A stretch of 64,000 bases of DNA from Sphingobacterium siyangense (GTDB taxonomy: Bacteria; Bacteroidota; Bacteroidia; Sphingobacteriales; Sphingobacteriaceae), in assembly GCF_007830445.1 (NCBI RefSeq), contig NZ_VLKR01000009.1, positions 62,001 through 126,000 on the forward strand, written 5' to 3'. The notes under the pieces were generated by a model, which was not told the DNA's origin, made no database searches, and saw only the letters and a program-made list of their open reading frames with translations. The number at the start of each line of letters is the position of its first letter. Within the stretch, counting starts at the first letter, position 1. A program made the translations under genes and the position numbers. Positions 29,401-36,611 of the stretch are shown here, one piece after another.

Positions 29401-29547
29401 CAGGAGGAGTACACTCGCACCAACGATAGGCTCGTTTGCTTTGTTGAAAACTTGTCCCGTAACCTTCTCCTGCGCATACAGCAATGTTGGCATCACGCTC
29501 AACATGGTGTAAAAAGAAGCAATCTTTAAGTTTTTCATAAATTTCAA
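26416..29547 (-). CDS. SusC/RagA-family TonB-dependent glycan transporter
   Basis: The 1043-residue outer-membrane protein has a signal peptide, then a carboxypeptidase-like domain (VTGQVFNKANEPIVGASVLL), the SusC plug motif VVGYGKQSKRNITGAVS, a plug domain up to about 230 (AAAVYGFRASRGVVLITTKKG), and a 22-stranded barrel ending in a terminal aromatic strand (VFMVGFNMTF). It imports glycan fragments with energy from TonB. It opens the susC-susD-DUF3823 operon and lies downstream of, and on the same strand as, the hybrid sensor gene. Confidence 0.96.
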   Translation of the reverse strand: MKFMKNLKIASFYTMLSVMPTLLYAQEKVTGQVFNKANEPIVGASVLLLEGGKGTSTDKSGKFELNANKGTLVVSFVGYKTRRVPLDGTTNLKIQLEADENVLEDVVVVGYGKQSKRNITGAVSNIKSEDIVRSSSTTTAGALAGKVQGISVRAKDARPGRGAAIEIRNMGSPLYVIDGVAYGGQEGTDWVGTQNGSGADIFNSLNLEDIESISILKDAAAAVYGFRASRGVVLITTKKGAKGESAKININGYQGWQNLTRFPTMANAKQYTRGLVEAAQNENRDPRTVYTPEELAKWQAGTEPGYQGYDYYDMVIRKNIPQRYINANVTGGNEKSNYFLSLGHLNQDAMIKDFNYKRTNFQANMEAEVLKGLTVGTQISGRHEGTQDVGLPGGDGYFSSILAIMKNRPTVGPYANDNPEYINHTNDFPYNPALFSRDIAGYKDNKYLAGNVNLFAAYKTNFGLSAKGTVSYNYTNNKFEGFQYTYDVYRYENNAYKRTGGSDAGWRYDTTREIVSRFAQFQIDYNKQIGDHTFAGMLGYERSDWDRTYKALGANPSNNYIPLLRLSELNSLADEWAYEARAGYIGRINYNYKGKYLLEVLGRYDGSFKYYEGKRWGLFPGASVGWRISDEGFFKPLKSVVSDLKIRGSIGQTGLEEGVGMHDYLAGYNWAAGSAVLDGAYVPGVQPRGLPVRNLSWVKNTNYNMGIDATLLKNKLTLTADIFKIIRTGYPGKRYDVLLPAEIGYDLPNENLGKNGYYGAEGIITYTDKVGELNYVVSGNMTFSRYRDLETYKPRFSNSWNEYRNSIEDRWGGVWWGYQVVGRFQSEEEIRNHPINNDGQNNRTQLPGDLIYKDVNGDGVINDMDQRPIGYPTGWAPMMSFGGRIGLDWKGINLNIDLAGGAVQSWFQDYELRNAFHGGGNSPAYLLEDRWHRKDPYDPNSEWIPGRYPAIRNGNSGPNSRNSDFWLTNVRYLRVRNLEVGYNLPKAWIQKIKAEKIRFYINASNLISFDNVKDYQIDPEIEARAAVVYPQQRVFMVGFNMTF

Positions 29548-29675
29548 TACGAATTAAACAGTAAATAATACAATCTAGCCGGACAAGACAATATGATGGT
29601 AAACTACGGTCTACTTTGGTTATTTCTTTTGCATCGTTGCCACCCCTACCTAGATTTATAATTGGATTAATACCT

Positions 29676-29683
29676 CAAACTTA
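29676..29683 (-). promoter_or_regulatory. Candidate -7 promoter element of the SusC operon
   Basis: On the minus strand TAAGTTTG matches the Bacteroidota -7 consensus TAnnTTTG. It would give a leader of about 120 bases before the SusC ATG. A TTG is present upstream but about 27 bases away, further than the usual 19-21, so the call is tentative. Confidence 0.35.
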
Positions 29684-29810
29684 GCCGATTTTGCAGCATT
29701 CTATCGTACACAAATCCGTCAAAAAACATATATTTTTTAGTCAAAAACAGTTTTTTAAATATATTTAAGGCATATTTTATGTTTTTTTTCAAACTGATCT
29801 ACGAAAAAAC

Positions 29811-29845
29811 TATGCCCCTAGCTATGTTTAAATAGTAGGGGCATA
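29811..29845 (-). terminator. Terminator of the hybrid sensor gene
   Basis: TATGCCCCTA/TAGGGGCATA forms a 10-bp stem, with CTAT/ATAG able to extend it internally. It starts 21 bases past the hybrid sensor stop. Confidence 0.75.
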
Positions 29846-29865
29846 CTTATCTGATGTGGATTGTT

Positions 29866-32800
29866 TTAATACACTACGCGAGCTTTATTGTCGGATCGTT
29901 GATATTCGGAAGGTAGCTGGCCAAACTCCTCTTTAAAACATTGCCGAAAATAAATCGCACTATTGATTCCGACCATAAATGACACTTCAGTCACGTTATA
30001 CTTCCCGGTCCGAAGTAGATCTGCCGCCTTATGGATACGTATCTTACGTACGAGCTGATTGATATTTTTCCCTGTGATGCCTTTCAATTTCCGATAAAGG
30101 GTAGACTGACTCATATTCATGCGATCAGCGAGGGTAGCAGCATCCAATACCTCATCCTGCATATGCTGTTCGACGATCTGCATAAAATCCTGAACAAATT
30201 CATTTTCACGCCAGAGTTCCTCCGTAGGCTTTTGTTCTAGTTCTATATTGGTAGTTGAAAAAGATGATTTTGTATTTAAACTTTCCAAAATCAGTTCATT
30301 GATCTGTTTCTGTCGGCTCAATAGATTGTCAATACGTTTGAAAAGTAAAGCTGCTGTAACTGGTTTGATCAGGTAGGAGTCTATCCCCAGATCATAGCCC
30401 CGTTGTCGGTCTGCATCGGTGTTTTTTGCTGTCAATAGCAACAGTGGGATATGACTTGTGCTACGTTCCTGTTTCAATTGCTGTACAAGCTGAAAACCAT
30501 CCATATCGGGCATCATAATATCACTGATCACCAAATCGGGCACTCTAGCCATCGCCATTTGATAGCCTACAGTTCCATTTTCGGCGAGCACTACATCATA
30601 CTGTCTTTGCAAGGTACTTCCCAGATATTCACGAAGTTCCAGATCATCCTCAACCAATAGCACTAGCGGACGTTGCGAAGAAACAGGCAGCTCGCCATTC
30701 TCAACAGGTAATCGATCGGTTTTCAATTTTACTGTAAAGGTGGTACCAAGACCAAATGTACTATTCACATCAATCTTTCCATGATGGATCGCCACAAGTT
30801 CTTTCACCAAGGCCAGACCAATACCCGTACCCTGAGTACCTGTACCCGCAACCTGATAATACTTTTCAAAAATCCTACCGATATCTTCTTTGTCAATACC
30901 TACTCCTGTATCTTCTACGGACAACACCGCCCAATGGTCCAAATCCGATTCTTCGTAATGCAAGCTTAGTTTAATATAACCTGACTCGGTATATTTATAG
31001 GCATTCGACAATAAATTATCGACGATCAATTGTACGATTTCGGCATCAAATAGCGTACGTGAATCCTTCACAGGGAGTTCAGACAACACCCGAAGACCAG
31101 GTTTGTGATTCAATGTTTTATATTTATGGGCAAGATCTACGAGCATTTCTCCCAAAGACCCAGCTTCAGGTACAAAGGGTTTAAACTGCGATTCTACCTT
31201 CCTAAATTCCAACAACTGGTTGACCAATGTGAAGAGTCTATTAGCGCTTTTCTGTACCGTCTGAACCAGTTCGCGATGTTTTTCAGTAAGCTGCTGCTCT
31301 TGGGACAGGTCGTCAAGGGGGCCTAGAATCAACGTCAAAGGTGTCCGTAGCTCGTGTGTTATATGCGTATAGAAATTTAGGCGCTCTGCATGTAACTGTT
31401 CGTCCTGCACATGTTGCCGCTCTTTCAGTTTTAGTTCGGATTCAGCTTTCATTTTTTTGAAATAGAAAGAAATGATAATATATCCAATTAGCAGCACAAG
31501 GAGCAGATACACGATCTTGGCGGATAAACTGAGATAAAAAGGTGGCGCAATGTTGATCAATAGATGCTGGTAGTCCTGCGACCATTGCCCATTTTTCATC
31601 CGGGTACGAATCAGTAGCTCATGTTCACCGTAGGGTATATTACGAAAATCGAGGTTGGTCTCGTTTCCCAGAAAGATCCAGTCATTATTAAGCCCTTGCA
31701 ATTTATAGCCAAACTCGACCAAACCGTCTAGAGCAAAGTCCATGACAGCAAGTTCGATACGAAAGCTATTTTCATCATAATTGAGTTCAATCGCCTTTGT
31801 CGGCGAGGGATATTTATCGACCTGCGTACCGGACTCTCCGGATCGAAAAACAATAAATCGGCTAATACTTAGGGACGAGGTTGGTAAATTGGACGGGATT
31901 GTGGCTGGGTTGAAATAACACATTCCTTCCTGCATCCCAAAATACAGTCGACCTTCACTGTCTTTTCCTACACTTGCATTGATAAAACCTCCCAAAGGCA
32001 AACCGAAAGACTGGTCATATTGTAGAAAACGTCTTTCTTTCGGGACATAGCGTAACATCCCCGATTTGGTCGAACACCAAATATTTCCGGTCTGATCTTC
32101 TGCGAGTCCATTGACAAAAAGCCATGCATTCCCTCCCGGAGGCATCAATAGAGACAGATCACCAATCTTCTTACCCGCTTCCTGTACAGCCAGTCCTTGA
32201 TTTGTAGCCACCCAGATATTGTTATTTCTATCCCGCAACAAATGATTAATCGTGTTATTTTGCAAGCCATTACCCTTGTCCATTTTTCGAAGCAGTTTAT
32301 GCTGAGGATCGTAAACATAGAGTCCTTGCCCATAAGTTCCGACCCACATGTTGTGTTGGCCATCTTCCATCAACGTTCGGGGCGCATAATCGCCAAGCAT
32401 TGGTTTGTTGATCAAAAGCTTCTGGACATGCCCCTTTCCTTCATCATATATAAATACCCCTTGATGTGCTGCAAACCAGATCTGTCCCAAATGGTCCTCA
32501 TAAATCGCGCGTACCTCCGTCACAGGCTCACCTAAATCAATGGTTTTCCAAACGGACGATCCAGCATATTGAACGGCAATTCCACCTTTACGTAATCCGA
32601 GCCAAACATGTTGATGCTGGTCCTTAAAAGCTGTTAGCAGGAAATCGTCTGCCCCACCATTCTTTTTGGTAATCTGTCTCAATAAACGCCCTTCCGCATT
32701 CATTTCGACCAGACCTGAACCTTCAGTCGCCAAACGTATTGTCCGATTTTCCCCCACCAATACATTGCTCACTGTTGCCAGTCGATCCGGCAGCATATTG

Positions 32801-33870
32801 TCTGATGGAAAGAAACTAAAGAAGGGGGCTATATGACTCACAACTCCCAAGCCACCACCATATAACGCTAGCCAAACGTTTCCAAACCGATCGGGAGTAA
32901 TATGCTGAACCATCGTATTATTGCCTTTCCCCAGATCAAAACGCTCTACATGCTGTACGGCTTCAATACGCTTATCATAACCATAGCTCGGCTGCAATAA
33001 AAAGAGTTGCGACGATTCGGCCCCTATCCACAACGTATGGCCAATTTCCTTAATCGCATATACAAAAGGTTCATTTCCATTTTTTGCCAATCCTGCCAAA
33101 GAAATCTGCTGTAGTTTACCGGAAGCTGGATGATACACAGCCAGCCCCTTTCGGGTCCCTATCCACATATTGCCGGCTTGATCACAAAACAAAACTTTAA
33201 TTTCATTATCTGGTAATTGTCCGGAGGTATTGTGATTAGTTAGTCTTTTCAAAGAATGGCTAATGGGATCCATTATTGTTAAACCTTCGTTAACATGCCC
33301 GATGTAAAGCATTCTTTTTTGATCTTCGGCCAGAGACCAAATGCTATTTTCGGGAAGACCCGGAAAATTCTTTTTATTGAAATGACTAAATTCTCCCGTT
33401 ACCGGATCAAAATGCTGCACCCCTTGATGGTAGGTCGCTAACCACAATTTCCCATCCTTGCCTTCAATCATATCCGTAATATCATTCGTGGCTATGGATT
33501 TTGGATTAGCTGCATCATGTGTATAATAACTGAATCTATTTGTGCCTAGGTCAAGCACATTCAGCCCATTGGACCTTGTTCCGATATACACTTTCCTGTC
33601 TGCATACAGCAACGTATTAATTTCATTGCTATTGATCGATTGACCGTCCTGCTTATCGGCGGCATAATACGATTTAAAAGACTTACCCGCATAACGGTTC
33701 AGCCCTAGCTCTGTGGCTACCCACATAAATCCTTCATCGTCATGCACGATATCCAGTACCTGCTGATTGCTTAAGCCATCTTGAAGGGAAAAAAAATGGG
33801 CATTGTTGGGCTGTCCATAAACATAGGCCAACTGCCAAAGAAAAACAATAATAATGAGAAAATTTTTCAT
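29866..33870 (-). CDS. Hybrid two-component system sensor-regulator (HTCS)
   Basis: An ATG at 33870 gives about 1334 residues with a proper signal peptide (MKNFLIIIVFLWQLAYVYG). The open frame extends 41 codons further but without function. The periplasmic part holds about 14 propeller blades (Reg_prop motifs such as GLSNQQVLDIVHDDEGFMWV, in pieces) and a Y_Y_Y domain, followed by one membrane helix near residue 800. The cytoplasmic part has a HisKA domain with HITHELRTPL, a HATPase domain with GTGIGLALVKE, a receiver with DLVISDIMMPDMDG and a C-terminal AraC helix-turn-helix. Such one-chain sensors detect a glycan in the periplasm and activate the adjacent SusC/D genes. All catalytic motifs are intact. 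Confidence 0.95.
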   Translation of the reverse strand: MKNFLIIIVFLWQLAYVYGQPNNAHFFSLQDGLSNQQVLDIVHDDEGFMWVATELGLNRYAGKSFKSYYAADKQDGQSINSNEINTLLYADRKVYIGTRSNGLNVLDLGTNRFSYYTHDAANPKSIATNDITDMIEGKDGKLWLATYHQGVQHFDPVTGEFSHFNKKNFPGLPENSIWSLAEDQKRMLYIGHVNEGLTIMDPISHSLKRLTNHNTSGQLPDNEIKVLFCDQAGNMWIGTRKGLAVYHPASGKLQQISLAGLAKNGNEPFVYAIKEIGHTLWIGAESSQLFLLQPSYGYDKRIEAVQHVERFDLGKGNNTMVQHITPDRFGNVWLALYGGGLGVVSHIAPFFSFFPSDNMLPDRLATVSNVLVGENRTIRLATEGSGLVEMNAEGRLLRQITKKNGGADDFLLTAFKDQHQHVWLGLRKGGIAVQYAGSSVWKTIDLGEPVTEVRAIYEDHLGQIWFAAHQGVFIYDEGKGHVQKLLINKPMLGDYAPRTLMEDGQHNMWVGTYGQGLYVYDPQHKLLRKMDKGNGLQNNTINHLLRDRNNNIWVATNQGLAVQEAGKKIGDLSLLMPPGGNAWLFVNGLAEDQTGNIWCSTKSGMLRYVPKERRFLQYDQSFGLPLGGFINASVGKDSEGRLYFGMQEGMCYFNPATIPSNLPTSSLSISRFIVFRSGESGTQVDKYPSPTKAIELNYDENSFRIELAVMDFALDGLVEFGYKLQGLNNDWIFLGNETNLDFRNIPYGEHELLIRTRMKNGQWSQDYQHLLINIAPPFYLSLSAKIVYLLLVLLIGYIIISFYFKKMKAESELKLKERQHVQDEQLHAERLNFYTHITHELRTPLTLILGPLDDLSQEQQLTEKHRELVQTVQKSANRLFTLVNQLLEFRKVESQFKPFVPEAGSLGEMLVDLAHKYKTLNHKPGLRVLSELPVKDSRTLFDAEIVQLIVDNLLSNAYKYTESGYIKLSLHYEESDLDHWAVLSVEDTGVGIDKEDIGRIFEKYYQVAGTGTQGTGIGLALVKELVAIHHGKIDVNSTFGLGTTFTVKLKTDRLPVENGELPVSSQRPLVLLVEDDLELREYLGSTLQRQYDVVLAENGTVGYQMAMARVPDLVISDIMMPDMDGFQLVQQLKQERSTSHIPLLLLTAKNTDADRQRGYDLGIDSYLIKPVTAALLFKRIDNLLSRQKQINELILESLNTKSSFSTTNIELEQKPTEELWRENEFVQDFMQIVEQHMQDEVLDAATLADRMNMSQSTLYRKLKGITGKNINQLVRKIRIHKAADLLRTGKYNVTEVSFMVGINSAIYFRQCFKEEFGQLPSEYQRSDNKARVVY

Positions 33871-34079
33871 AGCTCCGCCACCACCAAATAAGTTAACAAC
33901 ACCAACCTGTTCTCTTGAATTGGATCCTTTGCCGACTATCATTCGCCCCAATCCATTTGCAACTTTTTGCAAAATTATTGAGCACCACAACAACTATACA
34001 ATGAAAATATTCAGGATATAAACACAACATAGGTCCATTCAAATAAAGGTTATTTTCAAGTTAAAGATAAGAATAAATA

Positions 34080-34104
34080 TATAAATGTCAAATAAACATT
34101 TATA
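34080..34104. promoter_or_regulatory. Inverted repeat upstream of GH20 and sensor genes
   Basis: TATAAATGT and ACATTTATA are perfect 9-base arms separated by CAAATAA. The location between divergent genes suggests an operator, but AT-rich DNA makes chance symmetry likelier. Confidence 0.35.
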
Positions 34105-34163
34105 ATAGTGCCAAGAGGAATATCGTGCATAATCTCACGGAATATTGATCAACTAAAATTACC

Positions 34164-34186
34164 TACCAATACCTGAAATATTGGTA
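34164..34186. promoter_or_regulatory. Inverted repeat close to the GH20 start
   Basis: TACCAATA and TATTGGTA are perfect 8-base arms with a 7-base spacer. It ends 48 bases before the GH20 ATG, where a promoter-proximal operator would lie. Confidence 0.4.
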
Positions 34187-34234
34187 TATTGCAACAAAAT
34201 CTAATAACACTTGTGAATCACAAAAAACACGTTC

Positions 34235-36526
34235 ATGAATAAAATCTTCTCAACCTTACTCCTATCCTGTGCCCTGTACCTGCCGACACTAAATTTTGCG
34301 CAACAAAAAAATGCACTTCCTCAACTCATTCCATTTCCGCAGCAATTGGAGGCTAAGCCAGGCCTTTTTCAGCTAAAGGGTCAAGAATTGGGTTACTATA
34401 TTGATCCAGCCCTATCTTCTAAATCATTATCGGGATGGATCGACCATTCCCTATTCGGGAAACTGAACAAAAAAAACGTAACGAAAGCCAGCGCTACGTT
34501 GCAATTAATTAAAAATCAAGGGCTCTCAAATGAGGGATATGAATTGATAATAGATCAAAAAGGTATCCAGATTATCGCCGCATCTGAAAAGGGTGCATTT
34601 TATGGATTACAGACAATCCAGCAATTATATTTACTCTCAGGAACAACAGCTAAGCTTGCTCTTCCCTATGTAACGGTCAAAGACGAGCCAGCTTTCCAAT
34701 GGCGAGGTGTCGAACTCGATGTAGCCCGTCATTTTTTTCCAAAAGATTATATTTATAAATTTATCGATCTACTTGCAACCTACAAGTTCAACAAATTTCA
34801 CCTGCACCTGACAGACGATCAAGGTTGGCGCATAGAAATCAAAAAATACCCCAAACTAACCGAACAAGGGGCTTGGCGGACGTATAACAATCAGGATTCT
34901 GCCTGCTTTGTGAAAGCCAAGGAAAATCCCGACTTTAATCTGCCCAAGGAATTGATCCGCACAACAAACGGAAAGGAAGAATATGGCGGTTTTTATACAC
35001 AACAGGATATCAGGGACATTGTAGCGTATGCGGGCAGCCGACAAATAGAAATCATTCCGGAAATAGATATGCCAGGGCATATGATGGTAGCTACAAAGGC
35101 CTATCCCGAACTCCTATTGGACAGTCAGTCCGCGGGCTGGGGAAAACAATTTTCTGTACCGATCAGCCCCTGGAAAGAAAGCAGTTATACTTTTGTTGAG
35201 AATGTACTAAGCGAAATCATTGAGCTATTCCCATCACACTATATTCACATTGGTGCCGACGAGGTAGAAAAAGACTCCTGGTCAAAATCAGCAGCTGCGC
35301 AGGCTTTTATGAAAGAAAAGCAAATACCTAACTTACATGATCTGCAAGGTTATTTCGTCAAAAGAGTGAACAATTTTATCCGTTCAAAAAATAAACAGAG
35401 TATCGGCTGGGATGAAATATTGGACGGCAGTTCCGATACCAGCATGATGGTCATGTACTGGCGTGGTTGGGTAAAAAACGCACCTATGGAAGCTGTTAAC
35501 CGTGGTCACAGGGTCGTTATGACACCTACAAATCCGCTTTATTTTGATTACCTTCCAAATAGCAGCAGCCTAGATGCCGTGTACAATATGAGCGTGGTCC
35601 CTTCGGATATATCCAGCCAAAAAGCACATTTGATCCAAGGTGCACAAGCCAATATCTGGACAGAAATGATCCCCTCAACCGCGCGGTTAGAGTTTATGAT
35701 CCTCCCACGTTTAAGTGCTTTATCGGAACGCGTATGGACCAACAAATCCCTGTATGATAGCTATAGAAATCGAGTGATTGCACACTTTGGACTCTGGAAC
35801 AAAATGGGTTTACGGTATCGTATGCCAGACCTCAACGGTTTCGCCGAAACACAGGTAATTGTCGACGGACAATCTACACTAAAAGTCTCGAATGAACTTC
35901 CCCAAAATCCAATACATTATACCACCGATGGTAGTCTTCCAACAAAGCAAAGCGCAGTGCTGAACGGCTCTCTTGTCGTTAAAAAAGAAGGCCCTATTCG
36001 TTTTGCGACAATCTCGCCTTCGGGTGCAAAAAGTGAGCTCTATCAGGTTGATTTTAAAAATGATACTTGGAAAAAGGGTATAAAAGTTGATGAAAGCACC
36101 GTGGTTCCGGGCCTTACAGCGACATTTTTCAATGGAACTTTTACCAATACTTCGGCCATTTCGGGTCCCGAAGTGCGTCAGGAAGTGATAAGCAATGTAG
36201 CGCTAAGCGATACCATCAAAATGCCTTCTTTTGGTGCAAAAATAAGAGGATACCTCTACGTCAAAGAAAAAGGAATCTATAATTTCTATTTTACTTGTGA
36301 TGATGGTGGTGTCCTGCGGATACATGATCAGCTTGTCGTTGATAATGACGGACAGCATGCGCCGATTATGAAAAGCGGACAGATTGCGCTAGAAGCAGGC
36401 TACCACCCAATTGCTGTAGATTTCCTTGAAGCTGGAGGAGGTTTCACTTTAAAACTTCAATACAATGTCAATGATTCAAAAGTGATCGATATTCCCAAAG
36501 CGTCTTTTTTCCATAAAAAGGATTAG
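34235..36526 (+). CDS. GH20 beta-N-acetylhexosaminidase with PA14 domain, secreted
   Basis: The 763-residue exported enzyme (signal peptide to about NFAQQ) has an N-terminal GH20b domain (about 25-150) and a GH20 TIM barrel (about 155-505). The catalytic pair is D342-E343 in HIGADEVEKDSW. HLHLTDDQGWRIEIKKYP and EIDMPGH are also typical. A chitobiase-type beta-domain follows (about 540-610, YTTDGSLPT), then a PA14 carbohydrate-binding domain (about 625-755). It removes terminal GlcNAc or GalNAc from glycans. It is transcribed away from the hybrid sensor and converges on the PIG-L gene, sharing a terminator. Confidence 0.93.
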   Translation: MNKIFSTLLLSCALYLPTLNFAQQKNALPQLIPFPQQLEAKPGLFQLKGQELGYYIDPALSSKSLSGWIDHSLFGKLNKKNVTKASATLQLIKNQGLSNEGYELIIDQKGIQIIAASEKGAFYGLQTIQQLYLLSGTTAKLALPYVTVKDEPAFQWRGVELDVARHFFPKDYIYKFIDLLATYKFNKFHLHLTDDQGWRIEIKKYPKLTEQGAWRTYNNQDSACFVKAKENPDFNLPKELIRTTNGKEEYGGFYTQQDIRDIVAYAGSRQIEIIPEIDMPGHMMVATKAYPELLLDSQSAGWGKQFSVPISPWKESSYTFVENVLSEIIELFPSHYIHIGADEVEKDSWSKSAAAQAFMKEKQIPNLHDLQGYFVKRVNNFIRSKNKQSIGWDEILDGSSDTSMMVMYWRGWVKNAPMEAVNRGHRVVMTPTNPLYFDYLPNSSSLDAVYNMSVVPSDISSQKAHLIQGAQANIWTEMIPSTARLEFMILPRLSALSERVWTNKSLYDSYRNRVIAHFGLWNKMGLRYRMPDLNGFAETQVIVDGQSTLKVSNELPQNPIHYTTDGSLPTKQSAVLNGSLVVKKEGPIRFATISPSGAKSELYQVDFKNDTWKKGIKVDESTVVPGLTATFFNGTFTNTSAISGPEVRQEVISNVALSDTIKMPSFGAKIRGYLYVKEKGIYNFYFTCDDGGVLRIHDQLVVDNDGQHAPIMKSGQIALEAGYHPIAVDFLEAGGGFTLKLQYNVNDSKVIDIPKASFFHKKD

Positions 36527-36556
36527 AAAAAATCGACATAAAATAGCAGTGATACC

Positions 36557-36587
36557 ATCCCCAGTGCAGTCAATACGCACTGGGGAT
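36557..36587. terminator. Terminator between GH20 and PIG-L genes
   Basis: ATCCCCAGTGC/GCACTGGGGAT forms an 11-bp stem with a 9-base loop and a T-run on the plus strand. It ends the GH20 transcript. Confidence 0.88.
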
Positions 36588-36611
36588 TTTTTTACCCGAC
36601 AAGATTCTGGT

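Larger units (their letters stand above)
29548..29865. other. Regulatory gap between the hybrid sensor and SusC
   Basis: No gene is seen. It holds the hybrid sensor terminator (29811-29845) and a promoter-like box for SusC (29676-29683). A direct repeat for sensor binding was not found by eye. Confidence 0.5.
33871..34234. other. Intergenic region between divergent sensor and GH20 genes
   Basis: No gene is seen in 364 bases. It is AT-rich and carries two inverted repeats, at 34080-34104 and 34164-34186, suitable for divergent promoter control. Confidence 0.5.
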
